Shown here: in pieces, positions 1 to 7,868 of the stretch
Layout: each line of letters starts with the position of its first letter
Position numbering within the stretch: the first letter of the stretch is position 1
Assembly (NCBI GenBank): GCA_016718565.1
Contig: JADKCZ010000018.1
Coordinates: forward strand, 87,001 to 151,000
Direction: 5' to 3'
Origin: Anaeromyxobacter sp.
Lineage (GTDB): Bacteria; Myxococcota; Myxococcia; Myxococcales; Anaeromyxobacteraceae
Length of the DNA stretch: 64,000 bases
Position numbers and translations under genes: made by a program
Notes under the pieces: generated by a model
Told to the model about the DNA's origin: nothing
Databases searched by the model: none
Seen by the model: the letters and a program-made list of their open reading frames with translations, nothing else

Positions 1-816
1 GTCCTGGCCGGCCGAGGCGGCCGCGGCCGCGGGCCGGCCCGGCAGCGTCAGCCGGGCGAAGGCGCCGGAGCGCAGGGCGCCCTCCACCGTGCGGACCCGG
101 GCCCGGACGGCGCGCCGGTGCGACAGCGGGTCGCCGCCCGAGGCCAGGGAGGTCACCACCGCCTCGCCGCTGGCCTGGTCGCTCGCGAACCGCAGCGCCG
201 TGCCGACGGCCACGCCGCGCGCCTCGGCCTCGGTGAGGCTGGCGGTCAGCTCCAGGGCCTCGCCCTGCAGCTCCAGGATGGGCTGGCCCGGGCCGACCAG
301 GTCGCCCGGCTCGACGCGCCGGGCCTGGACGCTGGCGGCGAAGGGGGCCCGCACCTGGGTGTACCCCAGGGTGGCCCGGGCCGCGGCCACGGCGGCCTCG
401 GCCTGCGACCGCTGGGCCACCGCCAGCTCCAGCTCGGACGGGGTGGCGGCGCGCACCGCCAGCAGCTCCCGCAGGCGGCGCTCGTGGGCGGCCGCGGCGG
501 CCTGGCCGGCCTCGGCGGCGGCCAGCGCCCCACGGACGTCGTCGTCGCCCAGCGAGACCAGCAGCTGCCCCTGGCTCACCCGGTCCCCCTCGGCGACGTG
601 CACGGCCTTGACGGTGGCCGCCACCCGGGTGGCCACCGTGGCCCGCTGGACGGCCACCGCGGTGGCGGCCACCTGGCCGGCCGAGGCGCCGACGCCGAGG
701 GTCACCAGGTGGACCCGGGCCGGCGGCGCGGCGGCGGGCGACGCCGTGGCGGCGCGCGGGGCGGTGGGCTGGAGCGAGGCGAGGAGCAGCGCGGCGGGCA
801 GCAGGTGGCGGATCAT
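1..816 (-). CDS. RND efflux periplasmic adaptor (HlyD/MFP family), C-terminus outside window
   Basis: Periplasmic adaptor that would link an inner-membrane RND pump to the TolC-like channel encoded just upstream. Read leftwards from ATG at 816, about 22 residues form a signal peptide (MIRHLLPAALLLASL). A lipoyl-like half follows with AEGDRVSQGQLLVSL (residues 75-89), then an Ala/Glu-rich alpha-hairpin (about 95-150), the returning strand TLGYTQVRAPFAASV, and the turn VEPGDLVGPGQPILEL leading into the beta-barrel domain. The window edge cuts it after 272 codons. Its ATG overlaps the TGA of the channel gene (ATGA), so the two are probably translationally coupled. The pump gene lies outside the window and the substrate cannot be told. 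Confidence 0.9.
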   Translation of the reverse strand, partial: MIRHLLPAALLLASLQPTAPRAATASPAAAPPARVHLVTLGVGASAGQVAATAVAVQRATVATRVAATVKAVHVAEGDRVSQGQLLVSLGDDDVRGALAAAEAGQAAAAAHERRLRELLAVRAATPSELELAVAQRSQAEAAVAAARATLGYTQVRAPFAASVQARRVEPGDLVGPGQPILELQGEALELTASLTEAEARGVAVGTALRFASDQASGEAVVTSLASGGDPLSHRRAVRARVRTVEGALRSGAFARLTLPGRPAAAAASAGQD

Positions 817-2150
817 GGCGTCAGTCCTTCGATGGGCTGGTGGAGGGCGAGCGCGTGGCGCGCCCGGGCGAGGCGGGCTTCCACCCGGCTGGCGAGGAGG
901 AGGGCGCGGGCGCCGGCCAGGCCGGCCTCGGCGTCCAGGACGTCGGTGAGCGGCAGGAGGCCCTGCCGGTGGCGGGCGCCGCGGAGGGTGCGGGCCGACT
1001 CCGAGGCGGCCACCGCCTCCTCGGCGGCGCGCACCCGCGCGCCGGCGGTGGCCTCGGCCACCTCGGCCTCCGACAGGTCGCGGGCCGCGGCCAGCTCCCG
1101 GTAGGCGCGGGCCTCGGCGGCGGCACGGGCCCGCGCGGCGGCGGCGCGGTGGGCCGCGGCGTCGCCCAGCGACAGGTCCCAGCGCGCCACCAGCCCCAGG
1201 CTGGTCCAGGCGGTGCCCTCCGAGAGGTCTGGGGTGCGGGAGAGCTCGGCGCTCGCCTGGGCGAAGAGGGACGGCAGGAGCGCGCCGCGCGCCGCCGAGA
1301 CCCCGGCCGTGGCGGCCCGCTCGCGCAGCCTGGCGGCCTGGACGTCGGGGCGGGCGCCCAGGGCCTCGGGGGCGGCGACCGGCGCGGGCGGCAGCGCGCC
1401 CACCGGGCTGGTGAGCTCGGCGGCGCCGGCCGGTGCCCCGGACAGCAGGGCCAGGGCGGAGCGGGCCGTGGCCCGCCGCTGCACCGCCGCGGCGCGCTCG
1501 GCCTCGGCCTGGGCGCGGAAGGCCACGGCGCGGGCCAGGTCGGCGTCGAGCGCCAGCCCCTGGGCCGCCCGCTCCCGGACGAAGCGCTCGGTCTCGGCGG
1601 CGTGGGCCGCGAGGTCGTCGGCCCACTGGATGCCCTGCTCGGCCGCCTGGGCGCCGAAGTAGGCCTCCACCACCAGGGCCGCCACCTCCAGGCGGCGGCG
1701 CGCGTGGTCGGCCTGCTCGGCGTCGGCGGCCGCGCCGGCGGCGCGCTGGCCGGCCACCAGCCGGCCCCCCATGTAGAGCGGCAGCTGGAGCGAGACCCCG
1801 CCGCCCAGGGCGCCGATGGCCGCCGGATCGTTCAGCCTGGCCGGGTCGAAGTCGGCCTGGGTGATGCGCCCCTGGTCGAGGCGCACCCCGAAGGCCATCA
1901 TCGGCTCGTCGGTGCGGACGGCGCGGGCCACCAGGGAGAGCGTGGGGAGGCGGGCCTGGCCGGCGCGGTCGGCGTCGGCGCGGGAGGCCTCCACCTGCGC
2001 CTGGGAGGCCCGCAGCAGGGGGTGGGTCGACCAGGCCGCACGGATGGCCTCGTCGATGGTCAGCGGTGCGGCGGCGGCCGCCGCGGGCAGGGAGGCCAGG
2101 AGCAGCGCCGCCAGGGCGAGCCCGCGGCGGATCAGGATCGGTTCGGTCAC
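813..2150 (-). CDS. TolC-family outer membrane efflux protein
   Basis: Outer-membrane channel of a tripartite efflux system, 445 aa, close to the usual size of the family. A GTG start at 2150 is the only in-frame option ahead of a clear signal peptide (LALAALLLASLPAAAAAA). Two long Ala/Glu/Arg-rich coiled segments, with LTIDEAIRAAWSTHPLLRAS near the N-terminus and a second copy of the heptad-rich arm in the C-terminal half, are typical of the TolC duplication. It is followed without a gap by the adaptor gene (ATGA overlap). The C-terminal arm (AARARAAAEARAYRELAAA) is very Ala-rich, as in other proteins of this genome. The family call is firm; the exported compound is unknown. Confidence 0.92.
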   Translation of the reverse strand: MTEPILIRRGLALAALLLASLPAAAAAAPLTIDEAIRAAWSTHPLLRASQAQVEASRADADRAGQARLPTLSLVARAVRTDEPMMAFGVRLDQGRITQADFDPARLNDPAAIGALGGGVSLQLPLYMGGRLVAGQRAAGAAADAEQADHARRRLEVAALVVEAYFGAQAAEQGIQWADDLAAHAAETERFVRERAAQGLALDADLARAVAFRAQAEAERAAAVQRRATARSALALLSGAPAGAAELTSPVGALPPAPVAAPEALGARPDVQAARLRERAATAGVSAARGALLPSLFAQASAELSRTPDLSEGTAWTSLGLVARWDLSLGDAAAHRAAAARARAAAEARAYRELAAARDLSEAEVAEATAGARVRAAEEAVAASESARTLRGARHRQGLLPLTDVLDAEAGLAGARALLLASRVEARLARARHALALHQPIEGLTP

Positions 2151-2268
2151 GGGCCGTCAGAGCCGGCCCGCCCGGAACCGCTTCGCAGGTTTCTTCGGGA
2201 AGGCGGGACGGGCCGGCCGGCGCCCGGCCCCCGCCCGGGTGCACGGGCGGGGCCCCCGCCGCCGGGAC

Positions 2269-3651
2269 CTAGTTGGCCCCGCGCGCCCCCAGCACGGCCG
2301 GGATGGTCTTGAAGAAGATGCGCATGTCGTTGGCGAGGGACCAGTGGTCGATGTACTCGAGGTCCAGCTCCATCCAGCGGTCGAAGTCGATCTGGTTGCG
2401 CCCGCTGATCTGCCAGATGCAGGTGATGCCCGGGCGCACGCTGAGCCGGCGCCGGTGCCAGCGCTGGTACTGCGCCACCTCAGCCGGGATGGGCGGCCGC
2501 GGCCCCACCACGCTCATCTCGCCCAGCAGGACGTTGAGGAACTGGGGCAGCTCGTCGATGGAGGTGCGCCGGATGAAGCGCCCCACCCGCGTGACGCGCG
2601 GGTCGTTGGTGATCTTGAAGACCGGCCCGGACATCTCGTTGCGGGCCAGCAGCTCGGCCTGCCGGGCCTCGGCGTCCACGTGCATGCTGCGGAACTTGAG
2701 GATGTCGAAGAGGCGGCCGCGCAGGCCGACGCGGCGCTGCCGGAAGAAGACCGGGCCGGACGACTCGGCCTTGATGGCCACCGCCACGCCCACCAGCAGC
2801 GGCGAGAGCAGGAGCAGCGCCGAGGCGCTCACCAGGACGTCGAAGACCCGCTTGACGGCCAGCGCCAGGCCGTCGGTGGGGGTGCGCGAGAGGGTCAGCA
2901 TGGGCAGCCCGCCCAGGTCGGCCAGCGTCATGCGGGCCGGCCCCATGCGCAGCACGTCGAGGGCGATGCGGACCGACACCCCCTCCTCCTCGCAGGTCAG
3001 GATGGCGGCCTCCATCGAGGCCAGCCGCTCGCGCGGCACCGCGAAGACCACCTCGTCGAGGACGTGGGTCTCCAGCACCCTGCCGATCTCGGAGAGGCGG
3101 CCCAGCACCACGAAGTCCGGGTCGGGCTCCGCGCCGTCCTCCACGATGCAGCCGGCCAGCTTCAGCCCCCACTCCGGGTGCGAGGAGGTCTCGGTCAGGA
3201 TGTCGGCCACCTGCTGGCCGGTGCCGACCAGCGCGTAGTAGCGCGGCTCCCGCGGCGCCCAGCGCAGGGCGCGGGTGCCCAGCCGCAGCACGGTGAGCGC
3301 CAGGGCCGCCAGGCCGAAGTAGACCACCGTGACCACCCGCGAGATCTCCTGGTACTTGACCAGGAAGACCAGCACCAGCAGTGACAGCGCGGTGGAGGCC
3401 AGCGCCTTCAGGGCCCGGGTGATCTCGGCGCTGAGCGGCCGGGTGCCGCCCTGGTAGACGCCGAGGAAGCGCGAGCTGACGAGCCACGCCAGCAGCGTCA
3501 CCAGCAGCGGCAGCCAGTAGCGGCTGAGCGGCAGGCCGGCCGGGAAGAACTGCGCGTGGATGCGGTAGGCCAGGGGCAGCAGCGCCCCCAGCACGAACAG
3601 ATCCGGGAGCAGCAGCGGTGCCTCGCCGGTGCGGTTGTCGACCCTGAGCAT
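2269..3651 (-). CDS. Exopolysaccharide-initiating phosphoglycosyl transferase (polyprenyl-phosphate sugar transferase)
   Basis: Transfers a sugar-1-phosphate from a nucleotide sugar to undecaprenyl phosphate, the first step of lipid-linked repeat synthesis. The N-terminal half has four or five membrane segments and a CoA-binding-like (Rossmann) domain around YYALVGTGQQVADILTE. The C-terminal catalytic part starts at KRVFDVLVSASALLLLSP (about residue 267), with FRQRRVGLRGRLFDILKFRS, DELPQFLNVLLGEMSVVGPR and RPGITCIWQISGR. ATG at 3651 was preferred: it follows GAGGGA at good spacing and gives 460 aa, the usual family length. A GTG at 3738 would add 29 residues without homology-like features and would lie inside a candidate operator. 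It is transcribed divergently from the OPX export gene. Confidence 0.93.
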   Translation of the reverse strand: MLRVDNRTGEAPLLLPDLFVLGALLPLAYRIHAQFFPAGLPLSRYWLPLLVTLLAWLVSSRFLGVYQGGTRPLSAEITRALKALASTALSLLVLVFLVKYQEISRVVTVVYFGLAALALTVLRLGTRALRWAPREPRYYALVGTGQQVADILTETSSHPEWGLKLAGCIVEDGAEPDPDFVVLGRLSEIGRVLETHVLDEVVFAVPRERLASMEAAILTCEEEGVSVRIALDVLRMGPARMTLADLGGLPMLTLSRTPTDGLALAVKRVFDVLVSASALLLLSPLLVGVAVAIKAESSGPVFFRQRRVGLRGRLFDILKFRSMHVDAEARQAELLARNEMSGPVFKITNDPRVTRVGRFIRRTSIDELPQFLNVLLGEMSVVGPRPPIPAEVAQYQRWHRRRLSVRPGITCIWQISGRNQIDFDRWMELDLEYIDHWSLANDMRIFFKTIPAVLGARGAN

Positions 3652-3974
3652 ACGATGTCCCTCGTGACTCTCAGGTAACACGTCCACGGACTCCTGAAAG
3701 TCCACCGAGGACACGACGCGTACTCGGGGTCGTGTCACCTCAGGTCACATCGGCGCTGTCCCGTGTTCGCGTGTGGCGGGGGGTCGCACACCGCGTCCAT
3801 CGAAGACGGGTCGGTGTCGTCGGGGTGGCGGATTCGGCGCGCCCGTGCGATGACGCGCCCCCCGAGAGGGACGCGGGGGGCCCCTGGAGAGCAGCCTAGG
3901 ATCCGTCGCACCCGTCACAACAGCCCCGCCGACCGGTCTACACACGAGCCCAAGGGAGATGGCCGCGCCTCGGC
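3652..3974. other. Divergent intergenic region between sugar transferase and export genes
   Basis: A 323-base stretch without a gene separates the leftward sugar transferase from the rightward export operon, so it should hold both promoters. Visible structure includes the inverted repeat ACACGAC/GTCGTGT at 3711-3717 and 3729-3735, a near-palindrome at 3733-3749, a half-site copy of it at 3671-3680, and a short hairpin GGACT/AGTCC near 3688-3703. No convincing -35/-10 pair was recognised. The ribosome-site-like AAGGGAG at 3952-3958 sits directly before an out-of-frame ATG at 3959, 16 bases ahead of the GTG chosen for the export gene. Confidence 0.5.
3733..3749. promoter_or_regulatory. Candidate operator palindrome TGTnACCTnAGGTnACA
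   Basis: The 17 bases TGTCACCTCAGGTCACA form a palindrome broken only at one symmetric pair (positions 4 and 14). A half-site, TCAGGTAACA, recurs 69 bases away at 3671-3680, between this palindrome and the sugar transferase start. Placement between two divergent polysaccharide genes fits a regulator site. No regulator gene is seen nearby, so this is inference from symmetry and position. Confidence 0.3.
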
Positions 3975-4694
3975 GTGTCCACGACCACCATGACCCAGCC
4001 CCCCGTCTCGACCGAGCTGTCCAGCCGGGCCGGCCAGCCCGGCCCGCCGCGCCGCGCAGCCGGCGGCCGCCCCGCGCCTGGGTTCCGCCGGGCGCCCGTC
4101 CCGGCCGCCCTCGTCCTGCTGGTGGCGCTCGCCGGCTGCGCCGCCTCCGGGCAGGCGGTGCGGGTCGAGGACCTGAAGCCCTCCGCGGATCCCGAGGAGG
4201 AGTACCGAATCGCGCCCGGCGACGTCCTGAGCGTCCGCGTCTGGAACCAGGAGGCCATGTCGGTGGCGCGCACCCGGGTCCGCGACGACGGGCGCATCTC
4301 GGTGCCTTTCCTGCAGGACGTGGAGGCGGCCAACCGCACCCCGGCGGAGCTGGCCACGGTGCTCAAGGCGCGGCTGCAGGCGTTCGTGGTCGGCCCGGTG
4401 GTGACCATCACCCTGGAGGACCTGCGGCCGCTGCGCATCCCGGTGACCGGCGAGGTGGCCAGGCCAGGCATCTACGAGGTGGACCGGAAGACCGGCGTGC
4501 TGGCGGCGCTGGCGGCGGCGGGCGGCCTCGGGGAGTTCGCCCACCGCGACGCCGTCTACGTCCTGCGGTACCAGGTGCCGCTGGGCGACGTCGCGCCCAC
4601 CCGCATCCGCTTCGGGTACCAGGCCCTCGTGCGGGGGGAGCGTCCGGCCTCGGCCTTCCACCTCCGGGAAGGCGACGTGGTCGTGGTGGAGTAG
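3975..4694 (+). CDS. Short OPX-family polysaccharide export lipoprotein (Wza-like)
   Basis: Periplasmic part of the outer-membrane polysaccharide exporter, 239 aa. A long, basic, Pro-rich leader precedes a hydrophobic segment ending in the lipobox ALAGC (Cys55). The polysaccharide-export domain follows from YRIAPGDVLSVRVWNQEAMS, with DDGRISVPFLQDVEAANRTP, and an SLBB-like part with PVTGEVARPGIYEVDRKTG. The protein ends soon after GDVVVVE. It therefore lacks the C-terminal amphipathic helix with which E. coli Wza crosses the outer membrane. Short OPX proteins of this kind in Myxococcus xanthus work with a separate beta-barrel, and one is encoded 2 bases downstream. The start is GTG at 3975; ATG at 3990 is an alternative and neither has a well-spaced ribosome site. 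Confidence 0.88.
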   Translation: MSTTTMTQPPVSTELSSRAGQPGPPRRAAGGRPAPGFRRAPVPAALVLLVALAGCAASGQAVRVEDLKPSADPEEEYRIAPGDVLSVRVWNQEAMSVARTRVRDDGRISVPFLQDVEAANRTPAELATVLKARLQAFVVGPVVTITLEDLRPLRIPVTGEVARPGIYEVDRKTGVLAALAAAGGLGEFAHRDAVYVLRYQVPLGDVAPTRIRFGYQALVRGERPASAFHLREGDVVVVE

Positions 4695-4696
4695 CC

Positions 4697-5842
4697 ATGC
4701 CCGCCGCGCTCGGCCTGCTGCTCGGCCTGGCCCTGGCCGCCGACGGCCTCGGGTTCGAGGCCGGGGTGGCCGCCGAGGCGCGCAGCCGCAGCCTCTCCCT
4801 GGAGGGCTCGCCGACGCTCCACACCCTGGAGCTGGCAGCCGTCCCGCGGGCCGGGGTGCGCCTGGAGCGGGCCGATCTCGTGCTCACGCTGGCCTACGCT
4901 CCCCGCCTGGTCATGGCCGACGCCCTGGCGGACACCCAGGTCGACGCCCTGCACCTGCTCGAACTGGCGGCGCTGGCGCAGCCCGCGCCGTGGTTGGCGG
5001 TCTCGGGCGAGGCCCGCGGCGCGTTCGGCACCACCCGCCTCCGGGCCGACGCCCGGCGCCCGGACGAGCCGACCGGCGCGGTGGCCACGCCGTCCGCGGT
5101 GCCGGTCCGGCAAGCCGAGGCGGCCGCCGCCGCCACCGCCCACCTCGACCCCCTGACCGAGGCGACGGCCAGGGTGGCCTGGTACCTCGGCGGAGGCGCC
5201 GACGCCGAGGCCCGCCTGCTGGTGCCAGAGGAGCGCCGCCTGCGCCTCGACGCCGCGGTCCGCTGGCGCCTCACCCGCGTCGACGAGCTCGGGCTGGCGG
5301 CCCGGATCGAGGACGTCCGCTTCCCGGTCGGCGACGTGGCCAGCTACGCGCTGCTGACGGCCGAGTGGCGCCGCCGGCTGGGGCTGGCCCTGGAGGCCTG
5401 GGCCAGCGCCGGGGCGGGCGCCAGCCTCGTCGATGGCGCCGACCGCGCCGCCACCAGGCGGGCCACCTGGGCTGGCGAGGTTGGCCTGCGGCACTCGGCC
5501 GCGCGCGGGCTGACGCAGCGGCTGGCGCTGCGCACCACCCCGGTGGTGGACCGGCTGACCGGGGCGGTGGACCGCCGCATCGAGGCCGCGCTGGACGGCG
5601 AGTGGGCCCTGGCGCCCGCCTGGCGGCTGGGCGGGCACTCCGTGGCCACGCTCCTGCAGCGAGACGCCGGCGATGCCCGCCTGCTCTCCCTGGACCTGCG
5701 GATCGATCGAGCAGCGCCGCGTGGCACCTCGCTGGGTGCTGGGGCCTACGCCACCTGGCAGCGCACCAAGGACCCGAGCCTGCCGTCCTTCGCCGAGGTC
5801 GGGGTCTTCCTCGCGGCCAGCTGGTCCACACCGCGGCAGTGA
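4697..5842 (+). CDS. Outer-membrane beta-barrel protein, probable partner of the OPX exporter
   Basis: A 381-residue secreted protein with a signal peptide (MPAALGLLLGLALAADG) followed by many alternating strands rich in Ala, Arg and aromatic residues, such as RADLVLTLAYAPRLV, EATARVAWYLGGGADAEARL and WRRRLGLALEAWASAGAGAS. It ends in a strand-like tail (AEVGVFLAASW). This is the look of an outer-membrane beta-barrel of roughly 16-18 strands. It starts 2 bases after the OPX stop with GGTGGAG five bases before ATG, so the two are co-translated. From the M. xanthus precedent of composite OPX/beta-barrel exporters (Wzp-type), it would form the outer-membrane pore for the polymer. Sequence alone does not prove this. 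Confidence 0.75.
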   Translation: MPAALGLLLGLALAADGLGFEAGVAAEARSRSLSLEGSPTLHTLELAAVPRAGVRLERADLVLTLAYAPRLVMADALADTQVDALHLLELAALAQPAPWLAVSGEARGAFGTTRLRADARRPDEPTGAVATPSAVPVRQAEAAAAATAHLDPLTEATARVAWYLGGGADAEARLLVPEERRLRLDAAVRWRLTRVDELGLAARIEDVRFPVGDVASYALLTAEWRRRLGLALEAWASAGAGASLVDGADRAATRRATWAGEVGLRHSAARGLTQRLALRTTPVVDRLTGAVDRRIEAALDGEWALAPAWRLGGHSVATLLQRDAGDARLLSLDLRIDRAAPRGTSLGAGAYATWQRTKDPSLPSFAEVGVFLAASWSTPRQ

Positions 5843-5918
5843 CTGGGCCGGGGCGCACGACCTGTTCGGGCGGTGCGCCAAACTGCTGCACGCGCTGGGA
5901 GGTCACCGCACCGTGGGA

Positions 5919-5947
5919 TTGCACGGTCCGTTGAACTTACCTAGCCT
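5919..5947 (+). promoter_or_regulatory. Candidate sigma-70-type promoter before the exosortase substrate gene
   Basis: TTGCAC (5919-5924) and TAGCCT (5942-5947) are separated by 17 bases and lie about 70 bases before the ATG at 6019. The -10 pattern TAGxxT matches the much clearer promoter of tRNA-Glu(TTC) later in this window (TTGACA, 17 bases, TAGCTT), which supports the reading. Confidence 0.4.
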
Positions 5948-6018
5948 CACATCACCCTGAGTCGTTGCCGTTCCCGCCGCGCGAGGCAACTCACACGGTC
6001 AGCTTCACCGAGGCCACC

Positions 6019-6234
6019 ATGAACCGCTCCATCCGCAACACCGTCCTGAAGCTCATCCTCCTGGTCGCCTTCTGCGCGGCCGCCCCGGCCCTCGCCGCCG
6101 ACGCCGACGCGACCAGCAGCCGCCGCCGCCCGCCTCCCCGCTCGGTGCCCGAGTTCGACCCGGCCACCGGCGGCGTCATCGCCGCGCTGCTGGCCGGCGG
6201 CGGGGTCCTGGTCGCCAAGCGCAAGGGCCGCTGA
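6019..6234 (+). CDS. Tiny exosortase substrate with VPEFD-type C-terminal sorting signal
   Basis: A 71-residue precursor, almost entirely targeting signals. ATG at 6019 was chosen because GAGG lies six bases before it and it places the basic stretch MNRSIRNTVLK directly before the hydrophobic core LILLVAFCAAAPALA. After a likely signal-peptidase site (ALA-AD) come only about 17 residues (ADADATSSRRRPPPRS). The tripartite C-terminus then follows: VPEFDPATGG, the hydrophobic GVIAALLAGGGVLVA, and the basic end KRKGR. This matches the layout of PEP-CTERM-like signals and is nearest to the VPEID-CTERM type handled by exosortase E/protease fusions. The enzyme gene starts 26 bases downstream. The mature product would be a very short Arg/Pro-rich peptide; its function is unknown. 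Confidence 0.82.
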   Translation: MNRSIRNTVLKLILLVAFCAAAPALAADADATSSRRRPPPRSVPEFDPATGGVIAALLAGGGVLVAKRKGR

Positions 6235-6260
6235 GCACGTCGACCCCAAGGGCTTCCTCG

Positions 6261-7856
6261 ATGGCCACCGAGACGCGGCGCCCAGCCCGCTGGGCGCTGC
6301 CCGGTGGCCTCTTGCTTGGTCAGTACCTGGTCCTCTCGGTCCTGGTCGACCTGCCCACCACCGGTCCGGCCGCCGGCCTGATCGGCGCCATGCGGCTGGC
6401 GGCGCCGGTGGTGCTGGCGGCGGCGGCGGCCGGGTGGTTGCTGGCGCGCCAGGGCGTCACCTCCAGCGGTGCGCTCGCCGAGGATCCCCTGCCCGCCTGG
6501 CGCCCCTGGCCGGCGCTCGCCTTCCAGGCGCTGGCCTTCGCGGCCACTGCGGCCGCGGCCTGGCTGGTGCTCGGCCCGGGGGCACCCCCTGCCACCGCCC
6601 CGCGCCTGGCCGTCCTGCTGGTCGGGTCCGGCGCCACTGCGCTGCTGGCGCTGGCGGTCGCCGTGCCGCTCCGGTGGGCGGCGCGCCACCTGGCGGGCGC
6701 CTGGCTGGTCCCGCTGCTGGCGCTGGGCCTGGGAGCCCTGGCCTGGCGCGCGGCGGCCGCCGCCGAGCAGCTCTGGGGCGCCCTCTCGAGCTTCACCTTC
6801 GTGGCGGTGGTGGCGCTGCTGCGCGCCGGCGCCGGCCAGGTGGTGGCCGACCCCGGCGCGCTGGTCCTGGGGCTGGACGGCTTCGAGGTCGAGATCGCGC
6901 CCATCTGCTCGGGCGTCAACGGGGTCGGGCTGGTCCTCATGTTCCTGGCCACCTGGATCGCGCTGGCGCGCCGGCGGCTGCACGTCGGCCGCGCCCTGCT
7001 CCTCCTGCCCCTCGGCGCGCTGGCCGCCCTGGCCGCCAACGTGCTGCGCATCGCCCTCCTGCTCCTGGTGGGCGCCGCGGGCCACGAGGCCCTGGCCCTG
7101 GGCGGCTTCCACTCCAAGCTGGGGTGGATCCTCTTCCTCGGCCTGGCCCTGGGCGGCGTGGCGCTGGCGGAGCGACTCCCCTGGCTGCACCGCGCCGCCG
7201 CCCCGCGCGACGACCGGGCCCTCGTCCCGCAGGCCGCCGGCGCCTACCTGGGCCCGCTCATGGCCACCATGGTGGCGGCGCTCGGCACCAGCCTGTGGGC
7301 CGACGGTCCGCTCGACGCCTGGTACGGGGTGCGGGTGGTGGCCGCGGTGGCGGTCCTGGTGGGCGTGCGCGCCAGCCTGCCGGCGCCTCGCCTCCACCTG
7401 GCCGGGGCGCTGGTGCCGGCCCTGATCGGCGCGGTGACCTGCCTGGCCTGGGTCCTGGCCGTGCGCGGCGAGGGCGACGGGCTGGCCGAGGCGCTCGGGC
7501 GGCTCTCGCCCCAGGCCCAGACCATCTGGGTGGCGTCCCGGCTGCTCGGCTCCATCCTGGTGATCCCGGTGGTGGAGGAGCTGGCCTTCCGCGGCTTCCT
7601 GCTCCCGTGGCTGGTGGGCCAGGACTTCGAGGCCACCGACCCGCGGGCCTGGACGGTGGCGGCCGTGGCGCTGTCGTCGCTGGCCTTCGGCGTGCTGCAC
7701 GCCAGCTGGCTGGCCGGCACGGCGGCCGGGCTGGCCTTCGCCGCGGCCAAGCTGTGGCGCGGCCGGCTCGGCGACGCCATCCTGGCGCACGCGCTCTGCA
7801 ACGCCGGGGTGGCCGCCGCCGCGCTGTGGGGCGGGCGGCTCGACCTGTGGGCCTGA
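6261..7856 (+). CDS. xrtE: Exosortase E / CAAX-type protease fusion
   Basis: A polytopic membrane transpeptidase-protease of 531 aa. Residues about 1-310 form the exosortase part, with the three expected active residues: Cys216 in IAPICSGVNG, Arg263 in NVLRIALLLL and His284 in GGFHSKLGW. Residues about 320-531 form a CPBP/CAAX (Rce1-like) protease with the glutamic-protease motif EELAFR (Glu439, Glu440, Arg444), FGVLHASWLAG and AILAHALCNAG. About 14 hydrophobic helices can be drawn. Known exosortase E proteins have exactly this fusion and act on VPEID-CTERM signals. The gene directly upstream encodes a VPEFD-CTERM protein. It would cut the sorting signal at the cytoplasmic membrane, perhaps joining the substrate to another molecule, and the CAAX half may remove the remnant. 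Confidence 0.92.
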   Translation: MATETRRPARWALPGGLLLGQYLVLSVLVDLPTTGPAAGLIGAMRLAAPVVLAAAAAGWLLARQGVTSSGALAEDPLPAWRPWPALAFQALAFAATAAAAWLVLGPGAPPATAPRLAVLLVGSGATALLALAVAVPLRWAARHLAGAWLVPLLALGLGALAWRAAAAAEQLWGALSSFTFVAVVALLRAGAGQVVADPGALVLGLDGFEVEIAPICSGVNGVGLVLMFLATWIALARRRLHVGRALLLLPLGALAALAANVLRIALLLLVGAAGHEALALGGFHSKLGWILFLGLALGGVALAERLPWLHRAAAPRDDRALVPQAAGAYLGPLMATMVAALGTSLWADGPLDAWYGVRVVAAVAVLVGVRASLPAPRLHLAGALVPALIGAVTCLAWVLAVRGEGDGLAEALGRLSPQAQTIWVASRLLGSILVIPVVEELAFRGFLLPWLVGQDFEATDPRAWTVAAVALSSLAFGVLHASWLAGTAAGLAFAAAKLWRGRLGDAILAHALCNAGVAAAALWGGRLDLWA

Positions 7857-7868
7857 GATGCTCCAGGC

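Noticed and set aside
3959..4696. Open frame from ATG 3959 with a good ribosome-like site, running into the beta-barrel gene
   Set aside because: Its translation is Arg/Pro-rich without any family features, while the OPX export protein occupies the other frame of the same stretch.
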